Part shown: positions 17,931 through 26,616 of the stretch, piece by piece
Layout: each line of letters opens with the position of its first letter
Numbering within the stretch: the stretch's first letter is position 1
Source of the DNA: J027 sp965215855
GTDB taxonomy: Bacteria > Chloroflexota > Anaerolineae > Aggregatilineales > J027
NCBI GenBank assembly: GCA_965215855.1
Contig: CBDCER010000001.1
Location: forward strand, 124,001-188,000
Direction: 5' to 3'
Length of the DNA stretch: 64,000 bases
Position numbers and translations under genes: made by a program
Notes under the pieces: generated by a model
What the model saw: the letters and a program-made list of their open reading frames with translations, nothing else
The model's database searches: none
Told to the model about the DNA's origin: nothing

Positions 17931-18872
17931 ATGCAAACCCGAACACTTGGCAATACCGGCGTCGAGGTTAGTGCGTTGTGCTTGGGCGCGATGTATTTCG
18001 GCAGTCGTAATGATAAAAATACCTCGTTCCAGATGTTGGATACTTATTTTGCAGCGGGCGGCAGTTTTATTGATACCGCCAATATCTACGCGCATTGGGT
18101 TCCTGGCGGCCAGGGCGGTGAGAGTGAATCGCTGCTTGGTGAGTGGATGCGGAAGCGCGACAATCGTCACCAGTTGTTTATTGCTACCAAAGTCGGCTTT
18201 GAATATGCGGATGTTGAACGCGGTTTGACTGCGAAGCAAATCGAAGCGGAAGCCGAAAAGAGCCTCAAACGTTTGGGTGTGGATACGATTGATCTGTACT
18301 ATGCCCATGCCGATGATTATCACACGCCGTTAGAGGAAACGCTAGAAGCCTTCACGCGTCTGGCGCGGGCTGGCAAGGTGCGTTTTATTGGGGCCAGCAA
18401 CTATCGTGCCTGGCGGCTAGAGGAAGCGCGGGCCATCAGCGAGGCGAATGGCTGGCCGCGATATTGCTGTGTCCAACAACGCTACACGTATATCCGGAAG
18501 CGCCCTGGCACAACATTCGATCCGCAATTAGCGGTTAATGAAGATTTGCTGGATTATGCACGCCATCGTCAGTTTCCGATTATTGCCTATTCGGTGTTGC
18601 TGAGTGGCGCATTTACACGCGGCGACCGCCCGTTTCCGAACCAGTATCTTGGCCCGGACACCGATGCTCGCCTAAAGATGGTGCATACGATTGCGAAGGA
18701 AACTGGCGCGTCGGTCAATCAGGTGATTCTGGCCTGGATGCTGCATCATGAAGCACCGACGATTCCACTGATTGCCGCCAGTAACCTGGATCAGATGCAA
18801 GATAATTTGGATGCGCTGGATGTTCGGTTGTCCAAAGATCAGATGCGGCGTCTGAATATGGCAGCGGGCTGA
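17931..18872 (+). CDS. Aldo/keto reductase
   Basis: 313 residues of the AKR TIM-barrel superfamily, which reduces carbonyls using NADPH in the cytosol. The catalytic tetrad is visible: D48 and Y53 in IDTANIY, K87 in IATKVG and H126 in YYAHADD. The NADPH phosphate-binding end appears as IPLIAASNLDQMQDNLDAL. It resembles the YajO/Tas-like subgroup of AKRs. The substrate is unknown. A terminator follows the gene, so it is probably monocistronic. Confidence 0.92.
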   Translation: MQTRTLGNTGVEVSALCLGAMYFGSRNDKNTSFQMLDTYFAAGGSFIDTANIYAHWVPGGQGGESESLLGEWMRKRDNRHQLFIATKVGFEYADVERGLTAKQIEAEAEKSLKRLGVDTIDLYYAHADDYHTPLEETLEAFTRLARAGKVRFIGASNYRAWRLEEARAISEANGWPRYCCVQQRYTYIRKRPGTTFDPQLAVNEDLLDYARHRQFPIIAYSVLLSGAFTRGDRPFPNQYLGPDTDARLKMVHTIAKETGASVNQVILAWMLHHEAPTIPLIAASNLDQMQDNLDALDVRLSKDQMRRLNMAAG

Positions 18873-18892
18873 TGTCGCGGTATTGGTGGCTG

Positions 18893-18916
18893 GGGGCGGG
18901 GTTGCTCGCCCCTTTT
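18893..18916 (+). terminator. Rho-independent terminator after the aldo/keto reductase
   Basis: GGGGCG at 18893-18898 pairs with CGCCCC at 18907-18912, followed by TTTT. It lies 20 bases after the reductase stop. Confidence 0.7.
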
Positions 18917-19016
18917 GATATGCGGATGCTGTCCAAATCACAACAGGCGTTTCTGGAGAGCATCGCCAGGCAATAAATGTCACATAACGTGATTGCTCTG
19001 CGCGAAAATATCTGGA

Positions 19017-20153
19017 CTATTGCAGCGGCAGGCTGACGGTAAATACAGTGCCTTTGCCCAGCTCGCTTTCAACCCAAACCTCGCCTTTGTGTTGCTCAAC
19101 AACAGCCTTTACAATTGCCATGCCCAGCCCAGAGCCAGTTTGTTCCATATGCGTTGAGCGATCTACCCGGTAAAATCTCTCGAAGATGTGCGGTAAGGCA
19201 GTTTCGGGAATACCGAGGCCGGTATCGCGCACTTGTATTAGAGTCTTAGAGCCTTCGACACCAGCCCATATCTCGACACGCCCGCCATTGGGCGTATATT
19301 TGATAGCATTCGAAACGAGATTGTGAATCACATGTTCGAAACGACCGGCAGCCAGATGCACGATGACATCATCGGAGGGCGGGGAAAAGACGATTTCAAT
19401 TTGCTTGTTTTCGGCGGCAAACTCGAACTCCTGAAGAGCATGTTCCAAATAGGCGGCCAGTTGGATGGGTTCGGTTTTTAGCTCCAAGCCTTCCTCAGCG
19501 CGGGCCAGGTCCAGGAGGTCACTGACCAAGCTTTGCATCTTTTCTGCACCGCGCTCAATCATATCGACATAGCGGGAAGGCTCGCCCTCTGGTTGCAGGG
19601 TTTGACGCAACATGAACACCCCGCCAAGAATGGAGGTGATGGGGTTTTTCAGATCGTGCGACACCATTCGCAACATATCATCTTTGAGTTTCAGCATCTC
19701 GTCTTTCAGATGGGCAACTTCTTCCAGATAGTTGCGTTCCCAGACGCGCAACTGGCGGTTTTCCATGATTTGCCAGCGGAGTTCGAGGTGCGTGCGGATG
19801 CGGGCCAACACTTCTTCGTAGTGGAATGGTTTGCTGATGTAATCGACGCCGCCGACGCGGAAGCCCATCATCACTTCTGGAACCTGGGAATGGGCGCTGA
19901 TGAAAATGACCGGAATATCTTTGGTGTTTTCCTCAGACTGTAATTCCATGCAGACTTGATACCCGTTCATTTCTGGCATAGCAACATCCAGTAGAATCAG
20001 GTCAGGCTCCCATTCGGGGATGGTCTCCAGAGCTTCTCGGCCACTGGATGCCATCCGAACATTGTAGCCCGATTCAATCAGAACGGTTTCAAGCAGTTTT
20101 AGGTTACCCGGTGCGTCGTCAACGACAAGTATATTGGCAAGATTCTCAGTCAT
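19017..20153 (-). CDS. Response-regulator receiver fused to histidine kinase
   Basis: 378 residues. A CheY-like receiver at about 7-123 has the acidic pair at 12-13, phospho-acceptor D56 in LILLDVAMPEMNG and K108 in ISKPF. A short coiled linker leads to HisKA with H166 in MVSHDLKNP, then HATPase with the N box NLVSNAIKYTPNGG, DTGLGI and GSGLGMAIVKAVVEQHKG. All catalytic residues are present. There is no membrane segment, so it works in the cytosol. A receiver ahead of a kinase core usually means the kinase is itself controlled by an upstream phosphotransfer. Its partner is not adjacent. The ribosome site GGAAG supports the start. Confidence 0.93.
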   Translation of the reverse strand: MTENLANILVVDDAPGNLKLLETVLIESGYNVRMASSGREALETIPEWEPDLILLDVAMPEMNGYQVCMELQSEENTKDIPVIFISAHSQVPEVMMGFRVGGVDYISKPFHYEEVLARIRTHLELRWQIMENRQLRVWERNYLEEVAHLKDEMLKLKDDMLRMVSHDLKNPITSILGGVFMLRQTLQPEGEPSRYVDMIERGAEKMQSLVSDLLDLARAEEGLELKTEPIQLAAYLEHALQEFEFAAENKQIEIVFSPPSDDVIVHLAAGRFEHVIHNLVSNAIKYTPNGGRVEIWAGVEGSKTLIQVRDTGLGIPETALPHIFERFYRVDRSTHMEQTGSGLGMAIVKAVVEQHKGEVWVESELGKGTVFTVSLPLQ

Positions 20154-20556
20154 TTAGCTTCCTTTTGCAACACCGTTATCCTCTTTTAGGCAAAGTCTGT
20201 CGAACGGCCAACCCAATTTCTCGCTCTCGGCTCCATTGATCAATGAGCAAGTTCCCTTGAAGCTGGTGGGACTAAGTATGCGATGCCCTGCAAGTTATGG
20301 AAGATGCATCCATGTCCATCTGTAACCGGTGTGCTGATATTTCGTGTTCAGAATAACCATTTCTGTCTTGTTTGACAAGGGAAAAGCTGAATAGGCGCGA
20401 GATTCGGGCAAAATGAAATTATAACAGTTTGGAACGTTGGGGATTTTCGCAGCAATCGAACATTTGGATTTGAGAGATTTTGCAAGCAGGGTAGATAGAT
20501 TTTGATAGTAGTCTGATGATAGGCTCTGGGCAACCGTACATCACAAGGGAAAAACC
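20154..20556. other. 403-bp divergent intergenic region, no gene seen
   Basis: This gap separates the divergent histidine kinase and thiolase genes and must hold both promoters. I see no convincing reading frame, RNA gene or inverted repeat. A TTGACA occurs at 20372-20377, but no -10 lies at proper spacing on that strand. A ribosome site AAGGGAA precedes the thioslase-gene ATG at 20557. Confidence 0.5.
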
Positions 20557-21714
20557 ATGCGAGACGTATGCATTATTGGTATCGGGCAAACGCCCATCGG
20601 CGAACTGTGGGATATGAGTCTCAAAGATCTGGCATTTCAAGCATTGCAGGCAGCTTTTGAAGATGCAGGCGTGAATGATCCCCAAGCACTGTATGTAGGC
20701 AACATGTTAGCGCCGCGCCTCAGTCGCCAGGCCCATTTGGGCGCGATGGTTGCGGACTATGTCGGGCTTGTTGGGGCGGAAGCAGTCACCATTGAGGCGG
20801 CTTGTGCGTCGGGCGGGGCGGCATTTCGGGCGGGCTATATGGCGGTTGCCAGCGGCGCGGTTGATGTGGTGGCTGTGTTGGGCGTGGAAAAGATGACAGA
20901 CGGCATTGGGGCCGAAATCCCAACGGCGCTGGCAGCGGCGGCGGATGCGGAATATGAGGGTATTCATGGGGCGACGTTCGTGGCGCTCAATGCCCTGGTG
21001 ATGCAGCGTTATATGCACCAGTACAATGTGATGCACGATGCCTTTGCGCCTTTCAGCATCAATGCCCATCAAAATGCCATGAACAATCCCAATGCGATGT
21101 ATCATCGTGAATTGACGCTAGCAACGTATCAAAAAGCCCCCATCATTGCGGCTCCGATTAATCTATATGACAGCTCGCCGATTTGTGATGGGGCGGCGGC
21201 GGCCATTCTAGTTCCGCTGGAAATGGCGAAAATGATGCCGAATGTACAACCCATTCGTGTACTCGCCAGCGCCAGTGCCACCGATTTCATGAGCCTACAT
21301 AGTCGCCAGGAGATCACCAAACTGACTGCCGGGCATATCAGTGCAGGTCGGGCATATGAAATGGCTGGTCTCAAGCCAGATGATATTGATGTTTTCGAGG
21401 CGCATGATGCGTTTTCGATCATGGCGGCACTCAGTTTGGAGGCAGCGGGGTTTGCTCAATCTGGCACTGCGACTCAACTGGCCCGTGATGGTGAGCTGGG
21501 AATTGGTGGGCAGTTGCCAATCAGTACGATGGGTGGTTTGAAGGCACGCGGCCATCCGGTTGGCGCGACGGGTATGTATGAAATCCTCGATCTGGTGACA
21601 CAGTTACGTGGCGAGGCTGGTACGAATCAGGTGAAAAACGCTAGTATTGGCATGACACAGAATATCGGTGGCACAGGCGCGACCATTGTCACCCACATCT
21701 TGAGCAACAATTGA
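20557..21714 (+). CDS. Thiolase-family acetyl-CoA acyltransferase, archaeal/SCP-x type
   Basis: 385 residues. The nucleophile is C83 in EAACASGGAAF. The catalytic His is H333 in GGLKARGHPVGATG. A second His lies in EAHDAFS. The usual C-terminal CxGGG cysteine is replaced: the protein ends with TQNIGGTGATIVTHIL, as in SCP-x and archaeal acetoacetyl-CoA thiolases. Such thiolases normally pair with a DUF35 OB-fold protein to form the active complex, and none lies next to this gene. It may act in acetoacetyl-CoA formation or beta-oxidation. It faces the permease gene convergently with a 30-bp gap. Confidence 0.9.
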   Translation: MRDVCIIGIGQTPIGELWDMSLKDLAFQALQAAFEDAGVNDPQALYVGNMLAPRLSRQAHLGAMVADYVGLVGAEAVTIEAACASGGAAFRAGYMAVASGAVDVVAVLGVEKMTDGIGAEIPTALAAAADAEYEGIHGATFVALNALVMQRYMHQYNVMHDAFAPFSINAHQNAMNNPNAMYHRELTLATYQKAPIIAAPINLYDSSPICDGAAAAILVPLEMAKMMPNVQPIRVLASASATDFMSLHSRQEITKLTAGHISAGRAYEMAGLKPDDIDVFEAHDAFSIMAALSLEAAGFAQSGTATQLARDGELGIGGQLPISTMGGLKARGHPVGATGMYEILDLVTQLRGEAGTNQVKNASIGMTQNIGGTGATIVTHILSNN

Positions 21715-21744
21715 TGACTTCCGGTGAGAGCGGGCAGCGTGTCG

Positions 21745-23592
21745 TTAACAGCCGCCAGCACAGGCCGCATCGTAGGCGGCTTCGATGATTGCCAGGAACC
21801 AACCTGTTGCCAGCAATAAGCCAAACCGCATGTGGAGTTGGGCACTACGCCGCAGCACCGGATTGAGGGCCGCTGGCTCGGTATTGGCTGCGACGCGATA
21901 GACCAATGACAGGGCAGCAGGCAGACTGAATAATGTGATGAGCGTATAGGTTGGCGCTATGCCGAAGATGACCAGCGCAAGTTGTGATAGATAGGTTGCC
22001 CCAATCAGAACATAATACTCGATATTGGCATAGCGGCGCCCGACGAGCGTTGCCAATGTGCGCTTGCCCACCAACCGGTCATGTTCCAGGTCGCGTAGAT
22101 TGTTGGCGTGGAGAATGGCGGCTACCAAAAACGCAATCGGCAACGAAGCTAGCAATGGTTCCGCTGTGACCAGTTTTACCTGAATGAAATAAGCGCCAAT
22201 GATGATGACTGGCCCCATGAATATGCCCACCGTCAGCTCACCTAGGCCAATATAGGCCAATGCGACTGGCCCCGCAGTGTAGAAAAATCCAGCCAGTAGG
22301 CTGAAAATTCCCAGAAATAGAATGAATGGCCCGGCCACACTCACCAGATAGAGACCAATGCCCGAACCTAATACAAAACACAAGATACCGTAGACCAATA
22401 TGGCCCTGGGTGACATTTCGCCGCGCTGGATGACGCCGCCGATACCTAGCGATTGCTCATTGTCGGCTCCCTTTACATGGTCATAGTAATCATTGACGAG
22501 ATTGGTTCCGGCTTGAAATGCAACAGAGCCAACCAGTGCCAGCCCGAAGATGAACCAGTTGAATGTCCAGTCGTAGGCATCGGTGGCAATTTTGGGCTTG
22601 AGCGAAAGGATGGTCGGCGCTGAATTGAAAATCGTCATGCGGTGGTAGCCTGCGATGGTACTGCCGACCAGCAGGGGAATCCAGGTGGCGGTGAAACTCC
22701 AGGGACGGGTGGCGATCCAATAGGCTGAAATGCGTTGTTGGAGCGAGGTTGGAGATTGGCGGCGGGTTTCGGGTTGCCAGGGAACCAGTAAACGGCTAAT
22801 GCGCGATAGGATGGTGGCGAAGATGTAGCCCATGATTCCGGCGGTAACCAGGAAAGCAAAATAGAGTTCGACACGTACCAATTCTTTGGCCCGCCAAATC
22901 TGGAAGCCGATACCGGAGTCGTCGCTGAGGAAAAACTCTGCGCCGACGATGACCACCAGCGCGAACCCTAATCCTAGTTGCAGGCTACTGACGATGCCGG
23001 GCATACTGGCGGGTAGCGTCACGCTGAAAAAGACCTGAACCGGATTCGCGCCGAAACTTCGGGCTACTTCGCGGTGTTTGGGGTCGACCTGCGACATGCT
23101 CTTGACAACACTCAGCAGCACCAGAAAAAACACACTGAAGGCTACTAAACGCACCAACCCTTTTTCACTGAGACCATACAGCGAGATAACCAGCGGCAGG
23201 AAGGCGATTTTGGGCGTGGCGTATAATGCTTCGGCTAGTGGTTGGAAGAAGGCATAGATTTTGCGACTGGAACCCATTAATAGGCCGAGGATGATGCCGG
23301 GGATGGCCCCTAATGCAAAGCCGTAGATGACTCGATAGCTAGTAGCCCAGATATTGGTGACCAGTACATCATCTTGATAAAGTGATTTGAGTTCGTCCCA
23401 GATGCGAGTGGGGCGCTCGAAGAAACGCGGATCGAGGACAGGATCGAAGCTAAACAATACCCAACTTCCCAAGCGCACATCGCCACGCACTAACGCTTCC
23501 CAGACGACTAAGAGCAGGATCGGAGCCAGGAGCGCAATGCTGATCTGTAGCAGCCGGGCCAGTGTGCGGCGGATTTCTGTTTGGATCATCAT
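21745..23592 (-). CDS. ABC permease fused to UbiA/MenA-type prenyltransferase
   Basis: 615 residues in one open frame. Residues 1-270 are a complete SsuC/TauC/NrtB-type ABC permease with six expected membrane helices and the EAA loop EVARSFGANP near 175-184. After a polar linker at about 271-288, residues 289-610 are a complete UbiA-superfamily prenyltransferase: RPWSF at 296-300, first Asp-rich motif NLVNDYYD at 364-371, second motif NNLRDLEHD at 497-505. The motifs best resemble MenA, which prenylates 1,4-dihydroxy-2-naphthoate, but related aromatic or quinone substrates are possible. The ATGA overlap with the ATPase gene shows translational coupling. A fused import channel and prenyltransferase is unusual, and no frameshift is visible at the junction. 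Confidence 0.88.
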   Translation of the reverse strand: MMIQTEIRRTLARLLQISIALLAPILLLVVWEALVRGDVRLGSWVLFSFDPVLDPRFFERPTRIWDELKSLYQDDVLVTNIWATSYRVIYGFALGAIPGIILGLLMGSSRKIYAFFQPLAEALYATPKIAFLPLVISLYGLSEKGLVRLVAFSVFFLVLLSVVKSMSQVDPKHREVARSFGANPVQVFFSVTLPASMPGIVSSLQLGLGFALVVIVGAEFFLSDDSGIGFQIWRAKELVRVELYFAFLVTAGIMGYIFATILSRISRLLVPWQPETRRQSPTSLQQRISAYWIATRPWSFTATWIPLLVGSTIAGYHRMTIFNSAPTILSLKPKIATDAYDWTFNWFIFGLALVGSVAFQAGTNLVNDYYDHVKGADNEQSLGIGGVIQRGEMSPRAILVYGILCFVLGSGIGLYLVSVAGPFILFLGIFSLLAGFFYTAGPVALAYIGLGELTVGIFMGPVIIIGAYFIQVKLVTAEPLLASLPIAFLVAAILHANNLRDLEHDRLVGKRTLATLVGRRYANIEYYVLIGATYLSQLALVIFGIAPTYTLITLFSLPAALSLVYRVAANTEPAALNPVLRRSAQLHMRFGLLLATGWFLAIIEAAYDAACAGGC

Positions 23593-24371
23593 GATACCTC
23601 CGCTGCTAGATCAACTTGCTGGCGGAGCGTGGCCCAGATTTGGGCATAACGTTCGCCGAAAGTGGGATTGGCGCGGAGGGCCATGACATCACGAGGGCGT
23701 GGGAAATCAACCCTGTACTCTGCTAGGATGTGCCCTGGACGTGCTGACATCACCACGATGCGATCTGCTAACGTCAGGGCTTCTTCGATGCTATGCGTGA
23801 CGAACAACACCGTCATATCGCTGCTTTTCCAGAGATTGAGCAGGGTTTCTTGCAGTACTAAGCGCGTTTGGGCGTCGAGTGCGCCGAAGGGTTCATCCAT
23901 GAGTAACACTTCGGGGTTGTGGGCAAAGGCGCGAGCCAACCCGACCCGCTGTTGCATCCCGCCGGAGAGTTGAGCTGGGAATGATTCGGTGAAACGCGCC
24001 AGACCAATGCGGTTGATCCATTGTTGGGCGGAGGCATAGCGTTGTTTGCCGCCAATACCCTGCATTCGCATTCCGAAGCAGATATTTTCCAGCACTGTCA
24101 TCCAGGGGAACAGGCCAGCATCCTGGAAGACCATCGCGCAGGCTGGGCGATTAGTGTCGGTTGGAACGATGTGCGCTTTGCCAGTCGTGGGGCGCTCTAG
24201 ACCAGTCAGCACGCGCAGTAAGGTGGTTTTACCACAACCGCTGGGGCCGACGACACATACAAATTTGCCGTCCTCAACCGTGAGCGACAGATTGTGTAGT
24301 GCGGTAATCGCGCCAGTGCCGACCGTGCCAGGATATTCAATCGTCAAGTTTTCAGCATGGATTTTGGGCAT
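23589..24371 (-). CDS. ABC transporter ATPase, SsuB/TauB/NrtD type
   Basis: 260 residues with Walker A GPSGCGKTT at 42-50, Q loop VFQDAGLFPW near 81-90, signature LSGGMQQR at 135-142, Walker B VLLMDEPFGALD, and the switch His in FVTHSIEEAL. It belongs to the family energising nitrate, sulfonate, taurine, pyrimidine-precursor and aromatic uptake. It lies 3 bases after the VOC gene and overlaps the permease-prenyltransferase start by 4 bases, so the three are one translational unit. Confidence 0.95.
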   Translation of the reverse strand: MPKIHAENLTIEYPGTVGTGAITALHNLSLTVEDGKFVCVVGPSGCGKTTLLRVLTGLERPTTGKAHIVPTDTNRPACAMVFQDAGLFPWMTVLENICFGMRMQGIGGKQRYASAQQWINRIGLARFTESFPAQLSGGMQQRVGLARAFAHNPEVLLMDEPFGALDAQTRLVLQETLLNLWKSSDMTVLFVTHSIEEALTLADRIVVMSARPGHILAEYRVDFPRPRDVMALRANPTFGERYAQIWATLRQQVDLAAEVS

Positions 24372-24374
24372 TGC

Positions 24375-25103
24375 TCAATCGCGCTCGAAGCGTATTCCAT
24401 AGGGTCGGCTACGATAGTTATACATGATGTCAGCGTAAGCATGTGGGTCGTCAAAACCCCGGAACGCATCTTTGATTTGCGAGAGTTGGATTATAAAGGT
24501 GATGTCGCCGATGGTATAGCGACCATATAGAGACCAACGTTCCATGCGCTCCAGCAAGGTGAAGTCGCTGGCGAATTCCGGAAAGCTGGCTTGAAGATGA
24601 CTATAGGCCGCTTCCAGATCATCTACGACGAAGCCGATATGATGGATGCGGCTGGGAATGCCATCGGTCAGGGGTTTGCCGGGTTCGGCATCGAACAGAA
24701 ACAGGGAGGTGTTGCCGGTACTGACGACGGTGATATGTTCGTCATCGCGCATTACATCCATTTTCAATCCCTGGTGGAAGAAATCGCGGGCTTGCTGACG
24801 ATCTTGCATTGTCAGTGCCACATGATCGAAACCAACCTGCCGCCAGCCCCGATTGTTGATAGTCAATGGTGATGATGAAACCAGTAGATTGCAGTGACCG
24901 TAGTGTTTATAGATTTCGCCCAAGAACATATCAGGATAGATCAGGTCACCGTTGTCAGTGCGGGCCGAGACGCGCTTTTTCGCCATGTCTGATGCAGGCA
25001 GGAGCGCAGTCATGGCTTCATGGACAATTTGAAGCGGCTCGAATTCGCCTTCGTAAATGTCTTTGAAATTAACGGTCAGCTTGACCGGAATAGATTGTGT
25101 CAT
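24375..25103 (-). CDS. VOC-superfamily (glyoxalase/dioxygenase-like) protein
   Basis: 242 residues from the ATG at 25103, chosen because AGGAGG sits just before it. An N-terminal segment of about 95 residues (VKLTVNFKDIYEGEFEPLQ) precedes a paired beta-alpha-beta VOC core: FDHVALTMQDRQQARDFFHQGL and IHHIGFVVDDLEAAYSHLQ. Two His ligand candidates are visible (FDHVA and HHIGF), but the C-terminal Glu expected in active metal VOC enzymes is not clear near ITFIIQL. It may bind or oxidise the transported aromatic compound, or may be a binding protein. It lies between the solute-binding protein and the ATPase in one operon. Confidence 0.8.
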   Translation of the reverse strand: MTQSIPVKLTVNFKDIYEGEFEPLQIVHEAMTALLPASDMAKKRVSARTDNGDLIYPDMFLGEIYKHYGHCNLLVSSSPLTINNRGWRQVGFDHVALTMQDRQQARDFFHQGLKMDVMRDDEHITVVSTGNTSLFLFDAEPGKPLTDGIPSRIHHIGFVVDDLEAAYSHLQASFPEFASDFTLLERMERWSLYGRYTIGDITFIIQLSQIKDAFRGFDDPHAYADIMYNYRSRPYGIRFERD

Positions 25104-25183
25104 GTAGGCCTCCTGCCTGGTGTTGTTGATTGTTGAATAAATGCTTGAAAGAATGACCTTCTCTGCAATTTGATGGCACAGAT

Positions 25184-25221
25184 AGACCCCTCGTGCTCGT
25201 GATTGTTGCGGGGAGGGGTCT
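25184..25221 (-). promoter_or_regulatory. Intercistronic hairpin after the solute-binding protein gene
   Basis: AGACCCCTC at 25184-25192 pairs perfectly with GAGGGGTCT at 25213-25221, in the gap between the binding-protein gene and the VOC gene. Reading leftward there is no T run after the stem. This fits a 3' stabilising or attenuating hairpin, as often seen after a highly expressed binding-protein gene, better than a full terminator. Confidence 0.55.
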
Positions 25222-25251
25222 GATTCCATGGTTTAACGAGACTGGTTTGGA

Positions 25252-26388
25252 CTATTCGGAGGACACCTCTTCAGTTGCTTCTGGAGAAGGTTCCGTGTCG
25301 TCCATTTCATACGGGCCGAGATCGGCGATAATTTCGTCCAGTAAGGAAGTGTCGAGCATGACGGTGACATCCATCAACGTGTCGTAGCCAAGTGTGTCTT
25401 CCCGGGCGAAGAAATAGCCTTGTAAAGTTTCCAAATTATCGACCTGGATTGTGCCGTCTACTGGGAAATAGGGACGCGATGCCGTCTTGTTGATTTCGGG
25501 AGGGACGGAGGTGTAGTCGGTCAGGATTTGTGCGACCTCATCACTAGTCCAGGTTTCATCATCGGCCAGGAAACGTGCGGCCCGCACATAGGCCCGCACA
25601 AACCCGACGGCGGCTTCACGGTTGCTTTCAATGAAGTCGGTACTCATGTAGAGGAAGGTGGCCTGGAACCCATCAACAAAGTCTTCCGACAAGCGCACAA
25701 CCAACCCTTCTTGTTCGGCAAACGATACCAATGGTTCACCCAAAATAGCAGCATCAACGCGGTCGGCGCTTTCGCTGTTCAAGGCGGCTGGTACATCAGG
25801 GAAGCTGACGGCGACGATTTCTACCTCGTCGATGCTGACGCCACCTTGCTCAAGTGCCTGAGCCAGCCAATATTCGGTGGCTGCACCAATAGCATTGATG
25901 GCAACTCGTCCGCCTGCCAAATGCGCGACGCTGGTAATTTCGCCGTTTTCAAAGCGTTCGCGGCTGACGACGAGTGGGCTTGTGACAGGGGGACTTTCAC
26001 TATGGACACCAGCCACGATACGGAAGCCTGGGTCGCCGTCGATGTCGATGTTGCGGGCGGCATAATTAAATAGTCCGGCTCCCGCGCCACCAAATACGAC
26101 ATCTAGATCGCCAGTTGCCAGCGGGGCCAGCGGTTCGGACCCTCCGGCGACACGCTGCACGTCGATGACGATGTTCTCATCAGCGAAATAGCCTTGGGCA
26201 TCGGCCACGAATAGCGGGGCAAAAATCATCACAGGTACAGCGCCGACGCGGACGGTAGTGATTTGCTCTTGCGGTGTGGGGCTTGGTGCGGCCTGCACCG
26301 TGATGCGGTTGGTGATGGTGAATAACAGCATGATGGTCACCAATACCAGGACAGTGCGGTGCAGGGTTGACGGTTTGGTGGGGGACAT
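25252..26388 (-). CDS. ABC solute-binding protein, NMT1/SsuA-like
   Basis: 378 residues. An N-terminal signal or anchor segment (about residues 12-33) is followed by a Thr/Pro spacer and a two-lobed binding domain: VRVGAVPVMIFAPLFVADAQGYF, then GDLDVVFGGAGAGLFN and VAINAIGAATEYWLAQALEQGG. This pattern is typical of the NMT1/THI5-like family binding small organic anions, aromatics, sulfonates or thiamine precursors. The acidic C-terminus ends in SPEATEEVSSE. It heads the operon with the VOC protein, ATPase and permease-prenyltransferase. The ligand is unknown. Confidence 0.9.
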   Translation of the reverse strand: MSPTKPSTLHRTVLVLVTIMLLFTITNRITVQAAPSPTPQEQITTVRVGAVPVMIFAPLFVADAQGYFADENIVIDVQRVAGGSEPLAPLATGDLDVVFGGAGAGLFNYAARNIDIDGDPGFRIVAGVHSESPPVTSPLVVSRERFENGEITSVAHLAGGRVAINAIGAATEYWLAQALEQGGVSIDEVEIVAVSFPDVPAALNSESADRVDAAILGEPLVSFAEQEGLVVRLSEDFVDGFQATFLYMSTDFIESNREAAVGFVRAYVRAARFLADDETWTSDEVAQILTDYTSVPPEINKTASRPYFPVDGTIQVDNLETLQGYFFAREDTLGYDTLMDVTVMLDTSLLDEIIADLGPYEMDDTEPSPEATEEVSSE

Positions 26389-26479
26389 GGTGTCTCCTTG
26401 TGTTCAATTCGTTCAAAAAGTTCTGAAAGAACATTTTACGTGATTTCGCGGCAAAAGGCAACGGTAGCATGAAATATGC

Positions 26480-26515
26480 AAAAAAATATTAGGGGATAGT
26501 CCACCGGGCTATCCC
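26480..26515 (-). terminator. Terminator hairpin, copy 1 of a 23-bp palindromic repeat
   Basis: A 23-bp near-palindrome at 26493-26515, with arms GGGATAG and CTATCCC, is followed leftward by CTAATA and a run of seven T. It ends transcripts from the double-ABM gene and insulates the binding-protein operon. The same palindrome in inverted form recurs at 29028-29050. Confidence 0.75.
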
Positions 26516-26616
26516 TAAAACTGCATGATTTGTCTTCGTGACCTCATGATGTTGGCAGCACTGTTCTCACTACGCCTGCCGCGAGCGTTAACCCTGCCGT
26601 TTGTCCAGAATCAGTC

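Noticed and set aside
20372..20377. TTGACA as a -35 box for the thiolase gene
   Set aside because: No -10 sequence lies 16-18 bases downstream and the distance to the gene is large.
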